Below are positions 27,291 through 38,662 of a stretch of 64,000 nt of DNA, one piece after another. Each line of letters begins with the position of its first letter. Position 1 is the stretch's first letter. Below the pieces are notes generated by a model, which was not told the DNA's origin, did not search any database, and saw only the letters and a program-made list of their open reading frames with translations. The DNA comes from Paragorgia papillata (lineage: Eukaryota; Cnidaria; Anthozoa; Scleralcyonacea; Coralliidae): the NCBI GenBank assembly GCA_035771165.1, contig JAWNZC010000014.1, positions 682,001 to 746,000 on the forward strand, read 5' to 3'. Made by a program: the position numbers and the translations under genes.

Positions 27291-27416
27291 CACTTAATGT
27301 CTGATCCCTCGGGAAATATTTAGTTTTGTTTTCCCTCGAGTCTCCATGAAACATTTAGACTCTAGGGAAAACAAAACTAAAAATGTTTCCCTCGCGACCA
27401 GACATTAAGTGTATAT
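27291..27416. repeat. Foldback hairpin element
   Basis: Arms CACTTAATGTCTG...TTTAGTTTTGTTTTCCCT and AGGGAAAACAAAACTAAA...CAGACATTAAGTG form a roughly 60-bp stem with few mismatches. Confidence 0.8.
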
Positions 27417-27626
27417 TATTGAATTTTCCTCATGAATTATTCATGAGTTTGAGGGGAAAAAAAAAAGAAAAAAAACTTCGACGACGACGTCCTGCAAATC
27501 TACAATTCTAGTTACAATTCGTTATACCGCCACTTCAAAAGGCTTAAGATATATATATATATATTGACTTCAATACAGACGCTACAATAATTTTAGCAGT
27601 ACTGAGGCGTTTTGAAGTCATTAAGG

Positions 27627-27964
27627 CAGCAATAGGGGGGGAAATGTCAAAAATCTTGGGGTTTTTTCTTTTCAATTTTTAAACTAGTGTAACATTATCT
27701 GTCAGTGACAAAAATTTCAAATTCAGAAATGTTTTTCTTCCAGGCGAAAAACGAGTTTTTTACTTCAAGAGGTGGGACTAATTACTCAACACGGAAACCT
27801 TCCAGACGCTTTTTCTCCGCTCAATTGTTCGCCAAAATTTGTGTTTCTCAACAGTTAGAACTTCGCAGCGTTTAAATATTTTTCGTTGAAACTTTTGGCA
27901 GTTACTAAGCACATACCCCCACCCCCCCCCCCCCCCCCACAATCCCCCCCTAGTTGCGCCCCTG
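27627..27964. mobile_element. hAT-like element with eroded left end
   Basis: The right end CTAGTTGCGCCCCTG equals that of the 1-387 element. The left end CAGCAATAGGGGGG looks like the same terminus with a short deletion. A poly-C tract lies near the right end (27916-27938). Confidence 0.5.
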
Positions 27965-28204
27965 GCTCGTGAGATAGTTCAAGTTACAGGCGGTAACTGT
28001 GTCTAGGGGATTAACCTTGGGACTCCTGGCGCGCTTATGAGTTATGGACAAGTCCTGGGGGGAAATGTGAAGATCACGGACAAACCATTGGATTGCTTTT
28101 CCCTAGCCTGATATTACCGCATACTCGGGCTGTGTACAGGTCGAATTATCTGGGCAGGTGACCAACAGTCTGGACACAACAGTAAAAAAAACCAACAGTA
28201 AAAA

Positions 28205-28310
28205 AACCCAACACCCCCCCCCCCCCCCCCCCCACAAAAAAAAACACCCAACCCCAAACCCCCCCAAAAAAACAAAACAAAAACAAACAAAAACACCGCA
28301 CCTACTATTG
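28205..28310. repeat. Poly-C / poly-A low-complexity tract
   Basis: A run of about 22 C followed by A/C tracts. Minus-strand frames here (Gly/Phe/Cys-rich) are artefacts. Confidence 0.9.
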
Positions 28311-28389
28311 CAACTCACCTACAATCAATGAGCAACAAGCATACCTTGAAACGACATTGGCTACAGCTGGGTGCACCCCAGTGATGTAC

Positions 28390-28738
28390 TTTGGCTACAG
28401 TTTAGGTGCAACCCCTAGGAGCGTTTTTGCTCAAGCGCAGCGCTTATAATGCTCAACTCTAGCCTGGGTGCCAGTCCCACAATGCTCAACTCTAACCTGG
28501 GCACCAATCCCAGTACGAGTGCCTTTGGTCAAGTGCAATACCTACAACGCTCGACTCTAGCCTGGGTGCCAGTCCCAGTAGGAGTGATTTGCTCAAGCGC
28601 AACACTTATAATGCTCAACTCTAGCCTGGGTGCCAGTCCCAGTACGAGTGCCTTTGCTCAAGTGCAATGCTTACAATGCTCGACTCTAACCTGGGTGTCA
28701 GTCCCAGTATGAGTGCCTTTGCTCAAGTGCAATGCTTA
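28390..28738. repeat. Minisatellite, ~65-bp unit
   Basis: About five units of GCTCAACTCTAGCCTGGGTG...CCAGTCCCAGTACGAGTG...GCTCAAGTGCAATGC, 5-20 percent diverged. It ends directly before the tyrosine-recombinase relic. Confidence 0.85.
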
Positions 28739-28789
28739 ATTCTACCAATTCGAAAAACGTGACCTTGACGGAACTGGTCGGTCTTAGAC

Positions 28790-29075
28790 GACTTAATTGT
28801 GACTAGTATTATCGACGGATCTCACTCGCACGTATGTGCGGTACGAGCGCTGATGAACAATCTTCATCTTCGCGGTGATAAGCCAGGCCCCTTATCTCTA
28901 CAGGGAAACGGTGTCCCTCTGACACGAGACGTATTCATTGCATGGCTAAGAAACACCATTACACGATTAGGTTTAAAAGGCACTAATTACTCAAGGCATG
29001 CCATGGTTTCCGCATAGGCGCCGCAGTTGGTATCCCGGATCACCTAATAGTGCGGAACCTGCACAATTCAACGAG
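28790..29075 (+). pseudogene. Tyrosine recombinase C-terminal fragment
   Basis: Reads SHVCAVRALMNNLHLRGDKP, then GNGVPLTRDVFIAWL and GTNYSRH. After a one-base slip it reads GFRIGAAVGIPDHLI. The H-x-x-R box (H-GFR) and GIPDHL are hallmarks of the XerD-like recombinases found in DIRS/Ngaro-type and related elements, numerous in cnidarians. The catalytic Tyr is not seen. No adjoining RT was found, so the parent class is unknown. Confidence 0.65.
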
Positions 29076-29379
29076 AATGGACGAATATGCAGTTATGCTA
29101 ATTATATGGCAAGCAAAATCTTAGATGTTCATTGGCTGTTGCCGGAATGTAATCAATAGTCATCAACATTCAGTATATAAGAACGACAAAAACGCGTATA
29201 GCCGTATACCTTCACGATGGAACCCGATCGAGAAACCATACATGCTATTCCGATAAGATCATTTTAATCATACTGGCATATAGAAATCACCTGAGGTACA
29301 TGTATTGGGTTATGCAGATGTTCTCTTACTTGCCACAGCCACTGCTTCACAATTTATGTCAACTCCAAATTGTCATTAA

Positions 29380-29510
29380 CCCATTGGTGACTGGGAGCTC
29401 TCCCCTTGACCACATTGACAAGTATATAAAATCGTCTGGCGTTAGCCAGAGTAAAATACTAAAGTCTGAATCAGTCCCAGAAGGCTTGATTCAGCCAATC
29501 AGGAGTATAA
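29380..29510 (+). repeat. Dispersed TTAACCC / TCTGGCGTTAGCCAGA hairpin repeat, copy 1
   Basis: AAATCGTCTGGCGTTAGCCAGAG (core 29431-29450 is a 6-bp stem with GTTA loop), preceded by TTAACCCATTGG. Other copies are at 37921, 41265, 42050 and 44090. Confidence 0.6.
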
Positions 29511-29569
29511 CGACTGAAAATCCGAATATACCCTCGAAGCAATTGGTGGTTTGCAATCAATCCCTTGAG

Positions 29570-29725
29570 ATTTGGAATACAAAGAAACGGTGGCCATGTT
29601 GGGGGGAAACATACTCCAAATACAATTGCTGCTATCATTAGCAGCAATTGTATTTGGAGTATGTTTCCCCCCAACAATTATTTTGTTAAAGTTCCTCCAA
29701 CATGGCCGCCATGACGTCAAGTGCA
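29570..29725. mobile_element. MITE with perfect 38-bp central palindrome
   Basis: Arms 29597-29634 and 29639-29676 are exact inverted copies with a 4-nt loop (TCAT). Outer text (GAGATTTGGAATACAAAGAA, CAACATGGCCGCCATGACGT) is shared in diverged form with 35085-35215. Confidence 0.8.
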
Positions 29726-30019
29726 AACCAAGAATTCGACGAGCTACATTTCTGTGCATATTTTGCACGTTCCCTGGAAGCTGTGGAAAATGTGGTTTCT
29801 ACCTATTTCGTTGATGATAAGATCCCACAAGCATCATTTTGTCGATAATAAGCAAGAATTAGTGCTTTCTTTCAAATTCCCTGATGTTATTGCTTTTCCT
29901 GGAGGTATTTTAACGAATAATTTGCCAAGTTATCAACACGGGGTTGAAGTTTTTGATCAGAGAACACTCCTAAGAGAAATATACAAAATGCAGCCATTGT
30001 TTCACAATTTTTTTTGAGA

Positions 30020-31175
30020 ACTTTTGCATGGTAAAAACTCACTGTTTAACGAACAATTATAATAAGTCATTGATATATATATATATACATATAGGCCCAA
30101 GGTATTGCCACAAGAACACTAAAAACGTCAACGTATTCGACTAACTTGAATCAAATTTATCAACAATTGTAGTTAATCATTAGGGATTTAAGATCATCTC
30201 AACGACGACGCCCTTCAAACAAAAGAACTATTCTTGCAAAAAATAGCGAATGAATACTTCTTGTCTTCTCAGTTAATATACCCTATAGCGCAGTGCTCTT
30301 TCTTCATTCAACATGTACACCAACCGAAAGATGAGGATTTTAGCTTTGACTCCAATACAGATTCTAACTAGAGTATAATCGTTTTAGTAGTACTGGGGCG
30401 TTATTGTGGTGTTAAATTGAAAATGTTATATTGCTTTTAACTGCCCTCGTCGTCTTGTTTATATTATTTACGAGTATTGCGGTTGTTTTTGCCCAGCAAA
30501 CAATATACCACAATGATCAAATGTTATCAAGCCATGAATCGAGCTCAAAACTTAGTCCTGCATTATAAATAAACATATTACCACACAGTTTACATGCATC
30601 TGTAAAGGTGCAATGACAGCGTTGTTACAAGGAGTATTACGGGTTATCTCTGAACAAACGAGTTTCGATTTTCGTGGCGTGAAATACTTCAAATGGTGAC
30701 TGCGGAGGCGACTGCATGATCAGTCAGACATCGTACAAACTCGACTACCTATTGGTTGGAACGACTAGTTATTATCACCCGCCTCAGTACTGACGAATAT
30801 ATCATAATAATTTGTCGTTTCAATCAATAGGAAAGCGAGTCCGTACGAGTCTGGACGACTGAGTCGTTCGGTTAATAAGGTTATTCATTCGTTCTCGTTG
30901 GATTGTGCAGGTTCACTAATAGGACACTAAGGTGTTGGTTGAGCGACGCTTATCAAGAATATATTCGAATTGCGCCTCCGAGTATATTGGAGGGCATGGA
31001 AAACCGTTTGACACAAGGAGCTACCATCAACGAGCACTGAGTAATTCACAATGTTAACAATAAACACATCGGCACAAAACAAACAATGAACACATCGGCA
31101 CGGAGCTTTAAAGTTGTAAATTATATTGGGTTTTATATAAAAAAAACCCCAAAAAATAAAAATAAAATAAAAAAT
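30020..31175. other. Intergenic stretch with one diverged repeat pair
   Basis: 30345-30405 (GACTCCAATACAGAT...TAGTAGTACTGGGGCGTT) is a diverged copy of 27565-27612. No coding sequence recognised. Confidence 0.4.
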
Positions 31176-31177
31176 AA

Positions 31178-33340
31178 AAAATGGCTTACTACGGTGCTGC
31201 CCACTGCTCTATACGAGTGTTGCTAAATGGCGTACTACGGTGCTGCCCACTGCTCTATACGAGTGTTGCTAAATGGCGTACTACGGTGCATCCTCGTACC
31301 CTGCAGGGTCTTATCTCCGCTTCCCCGCCCCCACCCACCGCTGCGAAAAGTACCCTGGTTTAGGCTGGTCACGTGTTTCGAGGGCAAAAAATATAACTTA
31401 CTGGGGGTGGGTTATTCAGAAACGTGGCTAAACTGAATGACACAAAGACAATGTTTTTATGTGATTATTTTTTTGTGACAAGACAAGGTGTACGTTAATA
31501 ATTCTCAAGAAAGCCAGACTGCATGCCTAAATCGATGTTTATTCACGTCAGTTTCCTCAGTGTTATGCGATACTGCATGTAAAACCGTGTGTACATGTAG
31601 AAACAAAATTCCCCGTCTGAACTTGAAGGCCGCTTAAAAGTCTCGATTGGCTCTTTGGAATAGTAAAATAAGACGTAAATCTCTTCAGTTTATTAGCGCC
31701 TTCATACACCGTCAATTTTTCGTTAGCCGTTTTGTGTGATTTGTCATTTGTGTCCCGCCACTTCGCCTTTGTTGTTTTTAATATTGTGCCAACTGCCAAT
31801 GTTTTCAAGCGTTTCGTTGCGCGTTGTTTGTACGAAATGTTTGCCTAAAAAACAAAGAGTAGACAGTATCAGTAAACTCTGAAGGAATACAGGAGCAAAG
31901 TAATATTTAAAGGTAATACAAATATAATGTGCCTGAGCTGTTTATAAAGTCTCAAGAACGATGTTGACTGAAGCGAAATATAAACATATTTACTAAAATA
32001 TACTATTTGAACGGTGGTCATGCAATAATTTGGATCTTTCGAAATTTAACGTTCATAATGAAGTATTTTCCATAATTTAGGAAACATAAAACGGTAACAT
32101 TCGCGCTGGTTGAGTGGTAAGTTCTGTTTGCATTATTAATACAGACATGAGTGACAAGAAAAACATTGAACAAGCAACAACGTTCATGCAGCGAGCGATA
32201 TAATAATACTGTAAAATGTTAACACGAGTAAGTAAAACGCGATACTGAATACTGATAGACAACTTTAATGAAACTGGGGCTAACAAATAACAGTTGATAA
32301 CATGAACTTGTGGCTCCTTTTATGATGAATGTTATTAAAAGGTTAGCGTTTTAAAAATCAGCAATACAATTCAAATATAAGTGCCTACTTTATACACCCG
32401 CTGCTGCACGAAACGGCGAAACTATTGCATTGATGCGATTTAGAATAGTAAATGTAATGAACTAACCTCTTGGAATTTCTAAAGCACAGAATAAGAATCT
32501 AAAGCTTTGTTGACAGCTGCAAGCCCAATTAGGTGTTAATTGAGTCTGCATATGTATTCTCAGCGAGTGTTGGACGTTGCAAGAGATGCAGTGAGATAAT
32601 TTCCACTTTCTTTCGAATGGAGGTTCAAGCGATTGTTAACCAATAGAATTTGTGAATTTCGCATAGTCTTGAGGTCGTGAGGAAATTTAAACCCGCGTAC
32701 TGTAAAATTTGAAACTCTCTGTTCCATCTTCAGGCGGCTATAATTTATCAGATCACTGATGACTGTAGAAATCCGTTCGAAGAATAAAATCTCTTTAAAT
32801 TTGCTGGTCGTCGGATTGAACGAAGACTTTCGGTCGAAGTTCAGAATTGTTCCTTCACTAATACCAGATTGTTCTCCACGGAGTGTTTAATTTTCGCAAT
32901 GAGCTTTTCTCGATATTTTATTCTTGCACCCTGCGACAATTTTCAAAATAACCACCCGACCCTGACAAGAAACGTTTGTTAGCATCCAGATTCTGGGAGC
33001 CACGTGACCAGCCTAAACCAGGGTCTTTTCCCAGCAGTGGGCGGGGGCGGGGAAGCGGAGATAAGACCCTGGGTACGAGGATGAATATGGGTGCTGCCCA
33101 CTGCTCTATACGAGTGTTGCTAAAAATTAATGGCGTACTACGGTGCTGCCCACTGCTCAGTCTATACGAGTGTTGCTAAAATGGCATACTACGGTGCTGC
33201 CCACTGCTCTATATGAGTGTTGCTAAAAATTAATGGCGTACTACGGTGCTGCCCACTGCTCTATACGAGTGTTGCTAAAATGGCGTACTAGGGTGCTGCC
33301 CACTGCTCTATACGAGTGTTGCTAAATGGCGTACTGTCCA
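31178..33340. repeat. 47-bp minisatellite split by a DNA element
   Basis: Units of ATGGCGTACTACGGTGCTGC...CTCTATACGAGTGTTGCTAA: about two and a half at 31178-31288 and about six at 33088-33340. Frames through it are repeats, not proteins. Confidence 0.85.
31289..33083. mobile_element. 1.8-kb element with CATCCTCGTACCC termini inside the minisatellite
   Basis: The left end CATCCTCGTACCCTGCAGGG...TTATCTCCGCTTCCCCGCCC is mirrored at 32995-33083. The inverted repeats are about 85 bp and related to the 13051-13433 MITE. The minisatellite continues on both sides. The open frame 31563-31808 (minus, WRDTNDKSHKTANEKLTVYE) is not recognised; no transposase seen. Confidence 0.7.
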
Positions 33341-33758
33341 GACGGGTAAGTAAAAAGGTGAACGAGGATCGGTTAAATGAGGTTATGCAATAACCAAGGT
33401 TCACAGTAACCGCGCGTCCGCGCGCAGTGCAAGCTGGGGGTCAGCAGTCATGGAAGACTGGTACTAGTTGAGCGTCGTCATTGCCGCGTTAACGGGCTAG
33501 CAGTCAGACGCAGTGTTGGAGTAAGGAGGAAATTAGATATTCCCACCATCCCTCCCTTCAATCAAAGAGGTAAGTGTAATACTTCCACCAATTAATTGGT
33601 GTGATCGGTGCAAACAATACCGAGTGGGGGTGGTCAGCTCAAGATCCTGCATGGATGGATCTTAACCTGGATCCAAGTATCGCTATTCGCCATAGGCCAC
33701 CACCGGGCTACGGCTTGCACCACCTTCCAGACGGGTAAGTAAAAAGGTGAACGAGGAT
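33337..33758. repeat. Unit bounded by 33-bp perfect direct repeats
   Basis: TCCAGACGGGTAAGTAAAAA... (33337-33369) recurs exactly at 33726-33758. The 356-bp interior is GC-richer than its surroundings (CCCACCATCCCTCCCTTCAA, GGATCCAAGTATCGC, GGGCTACGGCTTGCACCACC). It could be a SINE-like insertion with a long target duplication or a tiny LTR-like unit. It has no ORF and no recognised tRNA or 5S head. Confidence 0.5.
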
Positions 33759-33844
33759 GTTAATAGGAGCGCGATGCAAGCTGTTTTACGAAACGATACC
33801 GGATAACCCTATTGCTACCTTACATAAAAGTATTATAAAGTGCA

Positions 33845-34136
33845 GTGTTTATATGAGACAGGCGGTAACTTGCCCTGGGGAGAACTCGGCACTGGCAGTC
33901 GGGATCTCTGCAAGGCGGAATAAACATTTCCCCATATATAAACACTTTCCCCAGGGTAACTCGGCATAGCGGGATAAATTTTCTCTATTCGTTGCTTTTT
34001 GTCACTTTCGTTGATGATAATCATCTCAAATATTACAGCTTGCCAGGTAACTCGCTTTCATATACACACAGAATGTATCCTGGCAAACCGGGTAACTCGG
34101 CTGACCGAGTAACTCGCCTCCATATAAACAGATCCT
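33845..34136. mobile_element. MITE with TGTTTATATG...GTAACT termini
   Basis: Imperfect inverted ends (TGTTTATATGAGACAGGCGG; minus-strand TGTTTATATGGAGGCGAG) and internal repeats of GGTAACTCGGC. Confidence 0.5.
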
Positions 34137-34561
34137 ATAAGCAGATACTGTTCACAATCTTATCTGGGTGATAATTATCCACCGGATACAGTTACGTTTG
34201 TAACCGCTTTCGAATGTCCCTGGATACGTGGAAATGAACTCCTAACCCTACCGGCTCAATTACTAATAAGTCTCACCCTTCAATAAACATTCTAGATAAA
34301 ATAGTGCATCATGGGTGGATTTAAACATTTACAATCTCTATAACCCAAATCAGTAACAACAAGAGGCATCCAGAGACTGCATATATACCTCCGCCAGCAG
34401 GTTATTATTAGAGATGTTAGATGTTAAACAGAAAACGAGTCATCCCGCTAATCAGGCTGGCACACCAAAAATGTTTGCATAAAATAAGCCGGGATAATGA
34501 GCGCAATAATCAAGCATATCTTCTACACGCGGAGAAGCTTATGGACAGAGTTCTATGAAAT

Positions 34562-34852
34562 CATAGTCAATCGAGATATGGTCCGGAAACTCAGCTAAAG
34601 TCTTTGGTCTATCTTTTTGTTCACCTTTATGCATTTTTGTGCACGCTCACTGAACACATTGTATTTTAGTATAATGAACGAATTGTCCAATAACAACGTT
34701 TCAGTTCAATCACTCAACCGTGCTATTTAAATATTAATAAACCCAAAACAAAGGATGTGCACGGTGTAAGGTACGGTTCAACATAAAATCACAGCTCATT
34801 ATATGCGCTTTGAAGTTTGCCGAGTTTCCAGACCATATCTCGATTGACTATG
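34562..34852. mobile_element. MITE with CATAGTCAATCGAGATATGG termini
   Basis: Terminal inverted repeats of about 30 bp (CATAGTCAATCGAGATATGG; complement ends at 34852). The interior is colinear with 43533-43735, a second, 3'-eroded copy. Confidence 0.75.
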
Positions 34853-35252
34853 ATGAAATACATAGCAAATTTTCAACCAAATTCAACCAAAATTTAATGG
34901 ATTGGTCGTTGGTCTATGACCGACCACTCTCTATAAACTTTCATGAAAATCGGTGCAATAATGTTTGAGATATCCTGGCGAAAGACAAACTAATATGCAG
35001 ACAGACAGAAAGAGATAAAAACATAACCTTCTGGCGGAGGGAATAACTAAAGACATGTGTATATCAATTTAGCAGTAGTCTTCAGCCTTGAGATTTAGAC
35101 GACAAAGAAACGGCGGCCAGCATGTTGGATGGAGGAAACTTACACCAAATACAATAGCTGCTAATGAGATTCTTTTGTTAAACTGCGTTCCTCCAACATG
35201 CAGGCCACCATGTGCAAACCAATTAATTAAATTAACCAATAGTCAAATTAGG

Positions 35253-35633
35253 CTAGGCCCTGTTTACATGAAGCAGATTGAGTGTTTAAGTCAAATCTCG
35301 CATGTTATTTCTCCTTGTTGTGTTTACATGAAGAAGATTGAACGTTTCGATCTGATTGAAACGAATGGCTGAGGTCAATCCACGCAGTGGATTGGAGTGG
35401 ATTGACTTGAGATTCAGGCTTGAATGTCTCCAATCTGATTCATCTAAAGACGGTTTGACTTGAAAATGACTTGATACGCATGAGTGAAATATGGCACAGT
35501 AAATAGTGTTCCAAAACCGAAAACAATGTTCCAAGCACATCGGATTCTCCATGTAAACATGTGCCCGAATTGACTTCACTCACGTTTTTCGATTCGATTG
35601 GACTGTCAATCCGCTTCATGTAAACAGGGCCTT
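35253..35633. mobile_element. Harbinger-like MITE
   Basis: GGCCCTGTTTACATGAAGC ends in inverted orientation flanked by CTA/TTA trinucleotides, in keeping with the 3-bp TWA targets of PIF/Harbinger elements. Internal duplicated TGTTTACATGAAG blocks. Non-coding. Confidence 0.6.
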
Positions 35634-35675
35634 AGTATAAGCGAAGTGAAGTGAATGATTATTGTTATTTGTTAT

Positions 35676-35676
<1 letters not shown>

Positions 35677-35758
<82 letters not shown>
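35677..35758. repeat. (TTG)n microsatellite
   Basis: About 27 units. Confidence 0.95.
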
Positions 35759-36034
35759 AATACAGTACAATTCTATCGATTGATTTCACACACATTATTA
35801 TTATGACATCATTACACCCAGACACATCATTTTATCACACATACTTACAACGAAAGCTTGTTCTACATTTGTAGTTTCCCCATTCTTTTTTTGTTCTGAA
35901 TCCGAAACTCTTGAAATCTATAGAGTGTTCAAAGACATATGTATTTCAATAACAAAATATTATCACATATTTCCGTAACTGCCATACATTTAACTGAAGG
36001 GGGCTAGCCCCTTCTATATATATATATATATATA

Positions 36035-37257
36035 TATATTTCTAAAACTCATTAATAATTCATGAGGAAAATTCAAAAGAAATTAAGGTTTAATCAATGT
36101 TTGTTTACTGTTTAACAAAACATCAGTAGTTCTGTATCACATTTACAGACATTGATATCAGTTCTGTACCAATTAGTATACAGACACTTCGCATTCGACT
36201 ATCTTGATTGACGTACGCTGGTAGTGTCCTCATCACTGATCTCTATACTAACTGGATGGGCGGTCAAGAACAAATCGCCTTGCGAGGTTTGACCCCACCG
36301 ACAGCCATGTTGGTACACCCAAAAGATCTTCTCAACCAATCAAAATGCAGTAATTTTGTCATGCATATTATAAATATAATTATTGTCTTAATACAAGATG
36401 GACGCCAGGGTCAGGAGTTGGGGGAATGAAATGGCCGAAATCTCAAATTCAGCCAGGATTTTAAGCACCAGAAATTGCATAATCATTGCAAAACCAACTT
36501 TGAAACTCCAGCTAGCTATCTGGACAACCTGGTCGATCAAAGCAAATTAATTTTATTTAGTTCATGTTGTTTTCGTTCTTTTGGGTGAACCAATATGGCT
36601 GCTGGTGGGGTCAACCAGTAGATCGTTCCCGCCTTACAAGATGAAGATGCAAACGTTTGTTGCACAACATTTGTTGAATAAAAAATGATGATCAGATCGA
36701 ACGGCTATCCATAAAATGTGGGACTAATACTAAATCAAAGCGCATGCTCACATCACTAATTTAATAATCGTAGCTTATTAAACCTGACCTCGAAGGTTTA
36801 TTAGCTCTTAACATGATGTAGTTTTAGCTAACCGCCAATAGTCGTTTTAGAAGTAATTTACAGAATTCGTGTCTGTTCTGTATCGGAATAGCCAGGATAC
36901 TTCGCCTCGTGTCTGTATACCCCGATGGCCGATACAGAACGGCCACTAATTCTGTAAGTAGTATATATATATATATATTTCTAAAATTCATTAATAATTC
37001 ATGAGGAAAACACAAACAAAAATCATGAGCGTATCGGATCTATATATGTGATATAGACTCGCTCTAAGTTTCTCGCTGGTTTTTAACGGCTGAGATAAGC
37101 TTAATTTTCAAAATTACTACGCCAATGAACGTATGAAGTGATTCTTTTTAGAAGCCATTTAAAAACGTTGCAGTACGGGCTTTATTGGCTCTAAAACACT
37201 CGGCTATCGCCTCGTGTTTTATATCCGATAAAGCCCTCCTGCGCGGTTTATAAATAT

Positions 37258-37303
<46 letters not shown>

Positions 37304-37392
37304 GATATCACGGTTCTGTACCGGGGTAAACAGACATTGATTAAACCTTAATTTCTTTTGAATTTTCCTCATGAATTATTGGGTTTTAGAAA
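36035..37392. mobile_element. Inverted-repeat element with nested MITE
   Basis: About 70-bp termini, TTTCTAAAACTC...AATTCATGAGGAAAATTCAA and GGTTTAATCAATGT, are repeated in inverse at 37320-37392. Inside is another inverted-repeat unit (about 36275-36645, GGTTTGACCCCACC and ATGTTGGTACACCCAAAAGA arms). TA runs at 36962 and 37258. Confidence 0.6.
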
Positions 37393-37396
37393 TATA

Positions 37397-37860
37397 TATA
37401 TTTAGCATATACCTCGCAGGTGAATAGTGCTTTTCACGCAATCTGATTGGTTCCTCTAACTTGGGATATCCTGCACTATTCACCTGCGGGCAAAACAAAA
37501 TGGCGGCCAGTTTTACTTTGTTTATTATCGAAACTGGAGATTTTGTTGATAAACAAGGCTGATGTATATGTAGTAGAATAACGAGAAAAGTCAACAAAAT
37601 TAAGTAGCTATGTTTCTTTACAATTTTCTAGCCATGAATTTATTCAAAAGTTGTAAAATCTGTTTGTCGGCAAATATCGAGTACGCCAAGTTGCTATAGC
37701 GGCAGTGTCTTGTTTTTGTAATGAAAATATCGAAAATATAAGAATGTTAGACTTTTATTTCATTTAGGAGGTATATGCTAAAACAATTATTCACCTCAGT
37801 GTCGGCGAATAGTGTAGATATTCACCTCCACTTCGGGGAATAATTGTTAAATATACCGTA
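37397..37860. mobile_element. MITE with AGCATATACCTC termini
   Basis: AGCATATACCTC at 37404 is mirrored by GAGGTATATGCT near 37768. The following text (ACAATTATTCACCTCAGTGT) is shared with the window's right edge (63930-64000). Confidence 0.5.
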
Positions 37861-37920
37861 TTTATAAAGAGGGCATTTTACATGCATTTAACGTTCATGC
37901 ATGGCTTTCCGAGATGTCTC

Positions 37921-37995
37921 CGCCCTTGAGGACTAAAATCGTCTGGCGTTAGGCAGATTGAATAAATAAAGTTGTCCCACAAGGACAATGCGCAT
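37921..37995 (+). repeat. TCTGGCGTTAG hairpin repeat, copy 2
   Basis: AAAATCGTCTGGCGTTAGGCAGA, then ATGAAAGGGTTAA at 37993; same order as the other copies. Confidence 0.6.
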
Positions 37996-38096
37996 GAAAG
38001 GGTTAAACTAACCTTTCCATCCTCGTTCTTGTGTAAAGATTCTTTTCAATCATAAACACAAGAACGAGGCTGGAAAGGCTAATTTAAATGCATGTG
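37990..38096. repeat. Foldback hairpin element
   Basis: TAACCTTTCCATCCTCGTTC and its inverse (GAACGAGGCTGGAAAGGCTA) around a loop. Related to 8810-8925. Confidence 0.7.
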
Positions 38097-38584
38097 AAAA
38101 GTCCGAATTTGGCGGCCATCTTCAACCTAATACGAACGAGTTTTCTGATTGGCTATAAGTAATCATCACATTGTCGATTATCAATTCGTTTCCATGCTCC
38201 TTACTGATTAGGATTAGGATTAGGGGAAGGTGTTGGGTTATGTTATCTAAACCAATCAGAAGCCTTCTTATAATTAATTAGTATATAGGTAAGTGGCTCC
38301 CTACTGTTTCTTCAAAAGTTGACGAAATGCACGTTTCAACCTCAGAAACTGCTCAGGAATATTTTCGAAAAGAGTGAAACTAACGTTATGCATAGCATAA
38401 CGTTCAAGACATTAAATACTGTTAACAGATAATGTGTAATCAGCCGTTGCTATGGCAACAGTGACGTTTCAAAATGGCCGTAAATTTACATTAAATCCAA
38501 TTTATTTAAAAAACGGGTTCGGTGACTCCGAGATTGTTTTGCATTAAAACATTTCTTTAGGTTTAAGTAATCAATAGTAAGATT

Positions 38585-38662
38585 TTTAAAAAATTCTGTA
38601 GATCCAATTTTTTTTGAAAAATAGAAAATCGATAAAAAAACTGGATCTACAGAATTTTTTTA
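38585..38662. repeat. Short hairpin
   Basis: ATTCTGTAGATCCA and TGGATCTACAGAAT arms with A/T runs, within a region related to the 14924-15562 element. Confidence 0.7.

Noticed and set aside
28103..28318. Cys/Gly/Phe-rich minus-strand frames
   Set aside because: They come from a poly-C/poly-A low-complexity tract.
28390..28738. CRISPR-like array
   Set aside because: Units are head-to-tail with no unique spacers and the DNA is eukaryotic; it is a minisatellite.
31181..31436. Repeat proteins from the GTACTACGGTGCTGCCC array
   Set aside because: Minisatellite translations running into a transposon end.
31563..31808. Minus-strand frame inside the 1.8-kb element as a transposase
   Set aside because: No DDE-type or zinc-finger pattern visible; left as unrecognised.
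33500..33640. Spliced-leader or U-snRNA gene (GTAAGT followed by AATTAATTGG)
   Set aside because: The donor plus weak Sm-like site is suggestive, but no snRNA fold, promoter or known leader sequence was recognised.
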